NCBI RefSeq assembly: GCF_024707525.1
Contig: NZ_CP062231.1
Coordinates: 2,356,001-2,420,000, forward strand
Source of the DNA: Rhizobium sp. TH2
GTDB taxonomy: Bacteria; Pseudomonadota; Alphaproteobacteria; Rhizobiales; Rhizobiaceae
Length of the DNA: 64,000 nt
Reading direction: 5' to 3'
The position numbers were made by a program, and so were the translations under genes. The notes under the pieces were generated by a model. The model was not told the DNA's origin, ran no database searches, and saw only the letters and a list, made by a program, of their open reading frames with translations. Of the stretch, positions 9,219 to 15,993 are shown in pieces (positions within the stretch are counted from its first letter, which is position 1; each line of letters opens with the position of its first letter).

Positions 9219-9869
9219 TCAAAGCGGCAGCGGCTTGCCCGACTGCTCAGCCACCATGTAAGCGGCATACCAGTCCGGCCAGTTTTCGTCCCGCTGGCCG
9301 CCATTCCGTGCCTCATGCTCGCCGTGAGCGGTGGACGCGCGCCGGAAGGCGCTTGCCAGATCTGATGCCGAGGCGAAGCTTGTGACATTCGAGTCGATCC
9401 GCCCCGGGAACCGGTTGGTGACCTCCTGCAATAGCCATTCGTTGCCGTCGGGGTCGCTGAACGTCGCGTAGGTAAAGTAGCTGCGACGCTCGGGATCCGG
9501 ACCATTGACAGCCGGCTTTCCCGGACCGGGCCGATGGAATATTTCGCCCACCTCGACCCCACGCCTGACGAGTTCGGCGCGGGCTGCGACGATGTCGGAT
9601 ACGACAAGAAACATTCCGCGCGCCGATCCCGGAGCGTCCGATGTCATGCCCTTGCCGACGTGGATCGAGGCCGGCGAGCCGGGAGGCGTGAACTGCATGA
9701 CGTGAAAATCGTCCCCGACGGCGAAATCTGCGTCGAGCCGCCAGCCCAGGTTGCTGTAGAAGCGCTTGGCGCGGTCGGGGTTCGAAATGGGGACAACAAC
9801 GACCTCAAGCTTCATGTCGCCCGTTGCTGCGGAGTGTGCGACGTCTCTCTCAATCACGATCTGATTCAC
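9219..9869 (-). CDS. VOC/glyoxalase-fold protein
   Basis: About 216 residues. The GTG start is preferred because AAAGGAAA precedes it; an ATG 14 codons upstream lacks support. The vicinal oxygen chelate domain spans about residues 18-135 (MKLEVVVVPISNPDRAKRFYSNLGWRLDADF, FSDPDGNEWLLQEV). The last 60 residues form a separate tail (FASASDLASAFRRA, then ENWPDWYAAYMVAEQ) found in some VOC proteins and resembling a small DUF-like helical extension. It lies between the cupin and the second epoxide hydrolase. It may act on a small electrophile or aromatic; the true reaction is unknown. Confidence 0.8.
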   Translation of the reverse strand: MNQIVIERDVAHSAATGDMKLEVVVVPISNPDRAKRFYSNLGWRLDADFAVGDDFHVMQFTPPGSPASIHVGKGMTSDAPGSARGMFLVVSDIVAARAELVRRGVEVGEIFHRPGPGKPAVNGPDPERRSYFTYATFSDPDGNEWLLQEVTNRFPGRIDSNVTSFASASDLASAFRRASTAHGEHEARNGGQRDENWPDWYAAYMVAEQSGKPLPL

Positions 9870-9919
9870 GGCTAGTTTCCTTTGCTCTGTTGGTTGTCTG
9901 GAATCACACAAGCTTTCGC

Positions 9920-10330
9920 TCAGTTAGCCGGGGCCGGCTCATTGAGCTTGAGGAGGGGTTTTCCCTTCTCGACGATGTAGGTGGCCAGCTCGGACGCGTT
10001 GCCGTCTCCGATATTCCTCGCCGAGTGGATCGTTCCGGCCGGAATGAACAGGGAGTCACCAGCTTTCAGTGTCACGGGTGGCTGACCCTTAAACTGGTAT
10101 TCGAACTCTCCCTCGATGACGTACGCTATTTCCACGCCGGGATGGCTGTGCGGGGGGAAAGCCACGCCATGGGGGAAATCGACGCGCACCTGAATGACTT
10201 CACGGTCCGCCGCGTCTAGGTCCTGCCGCACAAGATCGGTGCGCTTCACTTCCGAGTGTGATTGCGCCGCGTGCAACAGACTGCTGCCGACGAGCAGTGC
10301 GGTCGCCGAGATGAGAAGGATGGCTTTCAT
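9920..10330 (-). CDS. Periplasmic cupin domain protein
   Basis: A 136-residue protein with a clear Sec signal (about residues 1-22, AILLISATALLVGSSLLHAAQ). The single cupin domain carries motif 1 (PPHSHPGVEIAYVIEGEFEY) with metal-ligand His/His/Glu and motif 2 (AGDSLFIPAGTIHSARN) with the second His. Family members bind a divalent metal and may be dioxygenases, isomerases or simple binding proteins. It lies 27 bp after the first epoxide hydrolase gene and is almost certainly cotranscribed with it. Confidence 0.85.
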   Translation of the reverse strand: MKAILLISATALLVGSSLLHAAQSHSEVKRTDLVRQDLDAADREVIQVRVDFPHGVAFPPHSHPGVEIAYVIEGEFEYQFKGQPPVTLKAGDSLFIPAGTIHSARNIGDGNASELATYIVEKGKPLLKLNEPAPAN

Positions 10331-10357
10331 GTGGATCTTCCTTTCGTTTCACATTGG

Positions 10358-11638
10358 TCAGAGAGGCATCCGAAGCGGCCGGAAAGCTGCGCGCAATTCG
10401 GCGGAGAAGAGTTCCGGCTCTTCCCACGCGGCGAAGTGCCCGCCTTTGTCCACCTCGTTGAAATAACTCAGGTTGCGATAGGCGCGCCGCGCCCACGTCT
10501 CGGGCGCTCGATAGACCTCGTCGGGAAATACGGTGATGGCGACCGGCAATGAAATTTCTGCGGTCTTCTGCGCCGTGGAGAGAAGCACGCTCTGCCCCAT
10601 GGTTTCCCAATAGATCCGGGCCGCGGATGTGGCGGTGTTCGTCAACCAGTAGAGCGTGACATCATCGAGCATCTCGTCCTTTGTCAGGAAGCGCTCGGGT
10701 TCAGCATTGTTGTAGTCGTACATCCATGCGGCAAGCCCGACAGGAGAATCCGTCAGGGTGTAGCCGATGGTCTGTGGCCGCGTTCCCATCATTGCCGCAT
10801 AGGCGCGATACTTCTTGTAGAAAGTGCCAAGCGCATTGAACGCAGTGCGCTCCTTTTCGCTGAGATCAGCCGGCGCCGGGCCTCCGCCGGCGAGCGCTGC
10901 CGCGATGTCGGGCGTTATGGTCGCGGGCAGGTTGATGTGAATACCTGCCAGGCCCTTCGCCTCATGCCGCGCCATCGCGCTGGAAACAGGCGAGCCCCAG
11001 TCGCCGCCCTGAGCGACATAATGCTCGTAGCCCAGGCGCTGCATGAGTTCTGCCCAAGCGTGGGCGATGCGATCAGGATTCCAGCCCTTGCCCTTTGGCT
11101 TTCCAGAGAATCCGAAGCCCGGCATCGAGGGCAGAACCAGGTCGAAAGCATCTTCCGCTCGACCGCCGAACGCCGCCGGGTCAGTGAGGGGACCGACGGT
11201 CTTGAGCAATTCGAATACAGAGCCCGGCCAGCCATGCGTCATGATCAGCGGCAGCGCATTGGGATGTCTCGACCGAACATGGATGAAGTGGATGTCGAGC
11301 CCGTCGATCTCGCTGATGAACTGCGGGAGAGCATTCAGCGTCGCCTCTGCCCTGCGCCAGTCATATTCGGTCCTCCAGTAATGAAGTATCTCCTGTAGAC
11401 TGGCGTGTTGAATTCCTTGTGACCGGTCATCGACCGTTTCACGATCGGGCCAACGTGTCGCCGCGATGCGCAGGCGGAGGTCGACGATGTCTTCTTCCGG
11501 GATATTGATGGTGAACGGTCGAATTAAAGAACCCTCAGTCGCTGCTTGCGCTGCTTCGGGGAGGAGCTTGATGGCGCCAGTTGCAATCGTCGCGGCCAAC
11601 AATCCTTGCCGATTGAGAATTGAGAATGCTGCTGACAT
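10358..11638 (-). CDS. Exported epoxide hydrolase, first gene of operon
   Basis: A 426-residue protein with an N-terminal export segment (NRQGLLAATIATGAIKLLPEAAQA) that keeps only one Arg of a twin-arginine motif, so its route of export is uncertain. The epoxide-hydrolase N-terminal domain (IPEEDIVDLRLRIAATRWPD) precedes an alpha/beta hydrolase domain with HGWPGS, the nucleophile Asp in GGDWGS near residue 213, and the His of GGHFAAWEEP. It is a close paralogue of the enzyme at 7713-8999. It begins the operon with cupin, VOC and the second hydrolase. A copy of the 20-bp regulon box lies 68 bp upstream. Confidence 0.85.
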   Translation of the reverse strand: MSAAFSILNRQGLLAATIATGAIKLLPEAAQAATEGSLIRPFTINIPEEDIVDLRLRIAATRWPDRETVDDRSQGIQHASLQEILHYWRTEYDWRRAEATLNALPQFISEIDGLDIHFIHVRSRHPNALPLIMTHGWPGSVFELLKTVGPLTDPAAFGGRAEDAFDLVLPSMPGFGFSGKPKGKGWNPDRIAHAWAELMQRLGYEHYVAQGGDWGSPVSSAMARHEAKGLAGIHINLPATITPDIAAALAGGGPAPADLSEKERTAFNALGTFYKKYRAYAAMMGTRPQTIGYTLTDSPVGLAAWMYDYNNAEPERFLTKDEMLDDVTLYWLTNTATSAARIYWETMGQSVLLSTAQKTAEISLPVAITVFPDEVYRAPETWARRAYRNLSYFNEVDKGGHFAAWEEPELFSAELRAAFRPLRMPL

Positions 11639-11705
11639 AACGTCCTCCTCGATTTACTCGACCCCGTTTGGTTGGGGGATAAATCGACCGTCAGCAGCGG
11701 AAAAT

Positions 11706-11725
11706 CTATTGCACGATGGTATCGG
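11706..11725 (+). promoter_or_regulatory. Regulon box 5 (CTATTGCACGATGGTATCGG)
   Basis: Identical over all 20 bases to the copy at 170-189. Its CTATTG end faces the leftward epoxide hydrolase operon, 68 bp before the start codon. This spacing matches that of the copies before the DJ-1, secreted-protein and kinase genes. Confidence 0.65.
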
Positions 11726-11928
11726 CGATACCTTGGTATGGTAGGTGTCGCGGCATACCGCTGAGGGACTCAACCAAAGTTTGGAAGAAGTTTAGGGGCT
11801 CAAAGGAGAAGAGCGAGGTGCTCGACTATAGGTGCCGCAAAGCGGTCGGTCTGGATTCGGCTCCATATCGGTCCCCGCTCAACGCGCTCCATTTCTATAT
11901 TTTGGCGCAAAGCGCGGCCATTCAAACA

Positions 11929-11944
11929 TTGCACCCGGGTGCAA
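11929..11944. repeat. Cassette box 1, perfect palindrome TTGCACCCGGGTGCAA
   Basis: One of eight related boxes in the island. This copy has two identical TGCAA-type arms around CCCGGG, making a perfect 16-bp palindrome, whereas most copies pair a GAAA arm with a TGCAAAA arm. Confidence 0.6.
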
Positions 11945-11994
11945 AGTTTCGAGGAAAAAATAACCTTAGGTATTCAGGCACTTGTGGGGATCAA

Positions 11995-12069
11995 GGGAAG
12001 GCAACCTAAGTCAAATTATCCAATAAAATCAATAAGAAATTCAACGATGTTGGAACTAGTGTTGGAACC
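11995..12069 (+). repeat. Dispersed repeat, copy A (doubled GTTGGAACC)
   Basis: About 75 bp matching the sequences at 14619-14693 and 17769-17844 in the same orientation. Shared parts are a GGGA/AGGGCAACC start, an AATAAAATCAA block and a tandem GTTGGAAC(C/T) at the right end. The function is unknown. Confidence 0.55.
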
Positions 12070-12192
12070 GCTGTTGCCACGTCGTCATTTATTGAACCGA
12101 GCGCAAAACCACGGGACTACTATCCGGAGAAACAGGCCCTAGCGGGTATCGGTATCCGGGACCGCGCACACGAGAGGCGTGGGCGGAGGGAC

Positions 12193-12846
12193 TTAGACTG
12201 GGAATCTCTTCACTGCGAGTTCGGCGCCCAACGTGCGGGCGACCATGGCTCGGGCGTCGATCGGCGACATCCCTGACGACACAAGTTCGCTAAACCGATC
12301 CCGCATCAGGATATGGTCTTCTGGATGTTTCCGAAGTGCAGACGGCAGCTTCGCGCCGCCACGAAAGGGCTCACTAGTCCCGTCAGCCGTGTCCACCCAT
12401 AGAATATTTGGGTCTGGTATGAAGATGAAGTGTTCGGGGACATCGATTAGCTGCGGCGTTAGGCAACGCCAGAGCCCCTCCCTCTGGACAACTGAGTGGA
12501 GAATGATCCAACCCCAAACGTGGCGGGTCAATCCTTGCGGGTCGCCTGCGGCGTATTGCGCACAGTTCACATGGCAGTTGTAAGGAACCATCCCAATTTT
12601 CAGCAGATGGTCTCTCGGGGGTCGCGTAACCGCCACCCTTGGGAGCGCAAGGACTTCCGTTAAAGCATCCGCCTCCGCCTGCGTAGCTGGGAACGCCATC
12701 TCCTCGACGTTCCGGAGGATAAGCTCGGTCAGGGACTCGCGGTATAGATCCGTAGAAGCTTCTGGATTGTTTCCTAGCGGAGCGTCTTTCAAGTGGATTT
12801 CGCCTGTTTGGTTCGAGTGTCCGAAATCGAAAGGCAGCTTGATCAC
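12193..12846 (-). CDS. Conserved-type hypothetical protein with Cys/His motif
   Basis: About 217 residues, not a family I can name with certainty. The GTG start at 12846 is favoured: GGAAGAAG precedes it and its GTGA overlaps the stop of a small upstream frame. An ATG at 12888 would add 14 low-complexity residues. Conserved-looking points are YNCHVNCAQYA, GWIILHSVV, LWRCLTPQLIDVP and FIFIPDP, a pattern (Cys-x-x-Asn, then Gly-Trp, then His, then TPxxxD/PD) seen in small hypothetical proteins that may have a papain-like fold; that is inference. It lies in the first module of the island. No catalytic role is assigned. Confidence 0.6.
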   Translation of the reverse strand: MIKLPFDFGHSNQTGEIHLKDAPLGNNPEASTDLYRESLTELILRNVEEMAFPATQAEADALTEVLALPRVAVTRPPRDHLLKIGMVPYNCHVNCAQYAAGDPQGLTRHVWGWIILHSVVQREGLWRCLTPQLIDVPEHFIFIPDPNILWVDTADGTSEPFRGGAKLPSALRKHPEDHILMRDRFSELVSSGMSPIDARAMVARTLGAELAVKRFPV

Positions 12847-12986
12847 AGAACTTCTTCCGGGGAAAGCCGGCGAACTCGATCCTGACATCCGGTGCGAATT
12901 ATAGGAGTTTGCGCGCCGTTCTCCACGACCGTGCGAGCCGCTTGAACCTCCTCGATTATGCGTTCGCGTTCCGTCAACTCCAACAA
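12843..12986 (-). CDS. Possible small coupled protein (47 aa)
   Basis: A frame that reads as helical, charged protein (ERERIIEEVQAARTVVENGA) ends TGA exactly over the GTG start of the next gene (GTGA overlap), the arrangement of translationally coupled pairs. The open frame extends to about 13073 without ATG or GTG; a TTG at 12984-12986 gives 47 residues. No strong ribosome site is visible, so the start is uncertain and the gene may be a remnant. Confidence 0.35.
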   Translation of the reverse strand: MLELTERERIIEEVQAARTVVENGAQTPIIRTGCQDRVRRLSPEEVL

Positions 12987-13340
12987 TTCCTTGACGGCGC
13001 CAGGGCGGGAGCGCCTGAGGGTAAAAGAAATGGGTGGCCGCAGTATGGGCGCATCACTGAGACGACGTCACGGCCGATTGGTGGCGATAACGGTCATCCT
13101 GGTAAGCTATCTCGACCGGATGCAAACCGCTCGAAAGGACGTTGAAATGACCCGCGCCTCCAACACCGCAGCCTCAATGAGGCCAGCCGTCGGCTTACCC
13201 AGCAACGCCTTGAAATTTGCCTTGAGTGCGGCCGACTTGGAATAGTTCGATTTGGATGTCCTTTCAGCGCGCGCGATGTGTCCCGTGCCAGTCCCTTCTT
13301 GCGCCGATTTGACTGGGACAACCCTTCAGGCTGCTTTCTA
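12987..13340. other. Gap with a possible gene remnant on the minus strand
   Basis: No confident gene. On the minus strand between about 13327 and 13107 one frame reads as protein-like sequence (SKSNYSKSAALKANFKALLG, then PTAGLIEAAVLEARV) but has no usable start codon and is closed by stops on both sides. It looks like a decayed or truncated small gene. Confidence 0.3.
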
Positions 13341-14051
13341 TTAAAGGATTGTCTGTATCATCACGAACGGCGACTTCGATGCCTCGCCACGCCTCATCTG
13401 CGAGAGATACATATCGAAGTTGTGAAGGACGCAAACCCTGAACTTTCTTTTTGCAAACCCCTTCAGCGCTTTACTTGAGGTTGCGGTTAGATAACCAAGC
13501 GTGATCAGAGAAGGTGGGAAGTGGTCGTCGGCAGGTAGCCCTGCTTTAAGCTTTTTTAGCCTGGATGGCGCAATTTCGTGCACAATTCCGATGAACTGAG
13601 CGAGCAGCATCGGGTAGACTACCAGCTTTTTCACTTCAGCGAACGTCGCCAGCGCGTTATTGTCCAGCGCCACCCATTTTTGCTTTGCTTTCGCCTTTGG
13701 CACCTTGTCGTCGCCTACAACGACGGCCACGTCCACAACATAGACTGCCTCATCCTTGTGGCCCCCCATCACCGCGAGGTTGGAATGTATCTCGTAAAGC
13801 TCATCAGCTTTGACACACTTGAACCATGAGAAATTATAAGGGTAACCACGAGACGACAGCTTGGCCACAAAGAGGCCATTAATCGCGTTCTCCACCGTTA
13901 CCGTGAACCCTGCCAGCCGGTAGTGTTCGGTCGCCATGGTGAGGGCGCCCAACTCTAGAAGTGCGGTCTCTCTAACCGCTAGGTGCTCGAATTGAACGGA
14001 GTGCTTACTGATGAAGGCTTTAAGCTCCTTCTCGATATCGGCGACGTTCAA
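13341..14051 (-). CDS. Unknown protein, possible PD-(D/E)XK-like nuclease
   Basis: 236 residues, TTG start overlapping the stop of the upstream gene (TTGA), with GAGAG upstream. I do not recognise the family. The central part (YEIHSN, then AVYVVDVAVVV, then about 30 residues, then LATFAEVKKLVVYPMLLAQFIGIVHEI) has the order of a restriction-endonuclease-like core: an Asp on a beta strand, then E-x-K, then a helix. This assignment is weak. The C-terminus (KFRVCVLHNFDMYLSQMRRG) has no visible motif. It pairs with the 149-residue gene upstream, suggesting a two-component module in the island. Confidence 0.6.
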   Translation of the reverse strand: MNVADIEKELKAFISKHSVQFEHLAVRETALLELGALTMATEHYRLAGFTVTVENAINGLFVAKLSSRGYPYNFSWFKCVKADELYEIHSNLAVMGGHKDEAVYVVDVAVVVGDDKVPKAKAKQKWVALDNNALATFAEVKKLVVYPMLLAQFIGIVHEIAPSRLKKLKAGLPADDHFPPSLITLGYLTATSSKALKGFAKRKFRVCVLHNFDMYLSQMRRGEASKSPFVMIQTIL

Positions 14052-14497
14052 CGTTCTCTCGCAAACATCATCGCGGCCACATCACTGAGACTACCGCTTT
14101 CCACAACTAGGTCCTCGATGTCGAGCTTATCTATCAACATGTAGAGTTCCTGACGAAGGTTTCTACCCTCAGTGACTGCCGAGGAATTTTGGCTGATTTC
14201 GTCTCGCCCGATGCGGAAGCCGCGTGTTTGAGGCGGACCTTCCGATCCTGGAGCTGTTCGCGTTGCAATGCTGATGCAGTCGTTCATTATCCAGAACTGG
14301 CTGTTTACAGCGGACCAGATCCGACGGATGGCGACAATAAGCAGGAACTGGTCCAGTCTGTCACCGTTGATCTCGACGCGGGCGTCCCTCGCGATATCAG
14401 GAACTACTGCGGCAACGGCGTCAACGTAGCCGTTCACACCTTCTCTCAAAGAATAGGGCAGTCGCTCCGTAATGCTCTGGACTTGTCGGCTTGGCAT
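14048..14497 (-). CDS. Hypothetical protein, first of a coupled pair
   Basis: 149 residues, no recognised domain. The sequence is mostly helical with an RIWSAVNSQFWIMND segment near the middle and ends VESGSLSDVAAMMFARER. Its stop overlaps the TTG start of the possible nuclease gene, so the two are translated together and probably act together. The start ATG at 14497 has only a weak ribosome site. Lower-GC codon use than the core genes fits acquisition with the island. Confidence 0.55.
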   Translation of the reverse strand: MPSRQVQSITERLPYSLREGVNGYVDAVAAVVPDIARDARVEINGDRLDQFLLIVAIRRIWSAVNSQFWIMNDCISIATRTAPGSEGPPQTRGFRIGRDEISQNSSAVTEGRNLRQELYMLIDKLDIEDLVVESGSLSDVAAMMFARER

Positions 14498-14618
14498 CGG
14501 TCACTCTGCTGTAAAACTGGTTGCAATAACTTACAGGTGTCTTCCATCGCTGCGTCAAGCTCGATCCTCGCGCTCGGTCTCCATCGCCCCTATTTAGTGC
14601 CGAGTTGGTGCGGATGAC

Positions 14619-14693
14619 GGGAGGAGAACCCAGTCGAATTTGTCTAATAATATCAACATATAATAAGGCGATGTTGAAAGCAATGTTGAAACC
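14619..14693 (+). repeat. Dispersed repeat, copy B
   Basis: Second copy of the 75-bp sequence, more diverged (GATGTTGAAAGCAATGTTGAAACC at the right end is the doubled motif with changes). It ends 18 bp before the IS3 element. Confidence 0.5.
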
Positions 14694-14743
14694 GGCGCCC
14701 AAGAGCAGACTGAATAGCCCCGAGTTTCGTAGACACCCTCGGG

Positions 14744-15604
14744 TTAGATTTTCTGCTGCTTTTCGAACTCGACGGGCGACAGCATCCCGTTCCTGACGTG
14801 TTTGCGTTTCGCGTTATAGAACATCTCGATGTAGTCGAACACGTCCTGTCGAGCTTCATCTCGTGAACGGTAGACCCTGCGGCGTATTCTCTCTCGCTTC
14901 AGAAGATTGAAGAAGCTCTCGGCCACCGCATTATCATGGCAGTTGCCGCGTCGGCTCATCGAGTGAACCAGATTGTGGTGCTTGAGGAACGCGGCCCAGT
15001 CCATGCTCGTGAATTGCGAGCCTTGGTCCGAATGGATCAGCACCTGGTTCCTTGGCTTACGTCGCCACACCGCCATGAGCAGAGCCTGCAGCACGACGTC
15101 CGTGGTCTGGCGGCTCTGCATCGCCCAACCGATGACCCGGCGCGAATAGAGATCGATGACGACGGCGAGATAGGCAAAACCCTCGCAGGTCCGGATGTAA
15201 GTGATGTCCGTGACCCAGGCCTTGTCCGGAGCCGCTACGCCAAATTGCCGGTCGAGTGTGTTGTCGATAGCGACGGCAGGCCTGCCGCCATAGATGCCGG
15301 GACGGCGTTTGTAGCCGATCTGCGCCTTGATCCCGGCGAGACGCGTCAGACGCGCGACCCGGTTCGGGCAGCACATCTCTCCCTGATCGAGAAGGTCGTC
15401 GTGCAGCTTGCGATAACCGTAGACTTTGCCGCTCTCTTCCCATGCCTTCAGGAGCAACTCGGTCTGTCGCTTGTCCTCGTTGGCTCGCCTGCTCAGCGGG
15501 GTCTTCAGCCAGGTGTAAAATCCACTCGGGTGAACCCGCAGAAGGCGGCACATCGTCCGCACCGAAAACTGCAAGCGATGCAAAGCAATGAACGCGTACT
15601 TCAC
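14744..15604 (-). CDS. IS3-family transposase OrfB (DDE integrase)
   Basis: 286 residues. An HTH_21-like region (RANEDKRQTELLLKAWEESGKVYGYRKLHDDL) precedes the integrase core with DDE residues in WVTDITYI, LIHSDQGSQF and NAVAESFFNLLK. The product is normally made as an OrfAB fusion by -1 frameshift on the A7 run inside OrfA: shifting there reads through KKSSRVFRQGCKVKYAFIA into this frame. The listed start is the GTG overlapping the OrfA stop. It catalyses cut-out circularisation and integration of the element. Confidence 0.9.
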   Translation of the reverse strand: MKYAFIALHRLQFSVRTMCRLLRVHPSGFYTWLKTPLSRRANEDKRQTELLLKAWEESGKVYGYRKLHDDLLDQGEMCCPNRVARLTRLAGIKAQIGYKRRPGIYGGRPAVAIDNTLDRQFGVAAPDKAWVTDITYIRTCEGFAYLAVVIDLYSRRVIGWAMQSRQTTDVVLQALLMAVWRRKPRNQVLIHSDQGSQFTSMDWAAFLKHHNLVHSMSRRGNCHDNAVAESFFNLLKRERIRRRVYRSRDEARQDVFDYIEMFYNAKRKHVRNGMLSPVEFEKQQKI

Positions 15605-15870
15605 TTTGCATCCCTGGCGAAATACGCGGCTGCTTTTTTTAGGATGTCTCGCTCCTCGGTGACGCGAGCCAGTTCCTTCTTCAGCCGCCTGATCTCCTCG
15701 GCCTCGTCGTTGCCCTTGGCGTTAGACGCCGCGAACTTCTTCTTCCATTCATACAGGGAATGCTGGCTCACGCCGAGGCGCTGAGAAACCTCCGCAACCG
15801 GATAGCCTCGCTCCGTGATCTGACGCACGGCGTCGCGCTTAAAATCTTCGCTGAAATTCGATTTGTTCAT
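15601..15870 (-). CDS. IS3-family transposase OrfA
   Basis: 89 residues with a helix-turn-helix (FSEDFKRDAVRQITERGYPVAEVSQRLGVSQHSLYEWKK) that binds the element ends and a C-terminal leucine-zipper-like region (EEIRRLKKELARVTEERDILKK). The frame holds the A7 slippery run near its end. The OrfA stop overlaps the OrfB GTG start. Confidence 0.9.
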   Translation of the reverse strand: MNKSNFSEDFKRDAVRQITERGYPVAEVSQRLGVSQHSLYEWKKKFAASNAKGNDEAEEIRRLKKELARVTEERDILKKAAAYFARDAK

Positions 15871-15993
15871 GGTGCTCTTCTTGCCTCAAAATTAGGAAAG
15901 AAGGCGTCTACAAATCTAGGGGCTATTCAGACCTATTGCTTGTTAGTGCGGGTGTTCGCTGTGCTACATATTACCCGCTAACTGGAGGTCGCG

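Larger units (their letters stand above)
11639..12192. other. Non-coding boundary region at the left of the island
   Basis: About 550 bp with no supported gene. It holds the promoter side of the epoxide hydrolase operon, then a transition to AT-richer sequence, a palindromic cassette box (11929-11944) and one copy of the doubled GTTGGAACC sequence (11995-12069). This may be the left edge of the foreign region, but no copy of the tRNA-Asn 3' end was found here. Confidence 0.5.
14711..15929 (-). mobile_element. IS3-family insertion sequence, complete
   Basis: The element spans 1219 bp. The terminal inverted repeats begin TGAATAGCCCC at both ends and match at 25 of the first 30 positions. The flanks carry a 3-bp direct repeat GAC at 14708-14710 and 15930-15932, the expected target duplication for this family. 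Both transposase frames are open, and a run of seven A on the coding strand (15634-15640) offers the usual -1 frameshift site, so the element may be active. Confidence 0.85.

Noticed and set aside
11845-11875. Left attachment site copying tRNA-Asn (CTGGATTCGGCTCC)
   Set aside because: Only about 8 bases agree and order is wrong compared with the tRNA 3' end.
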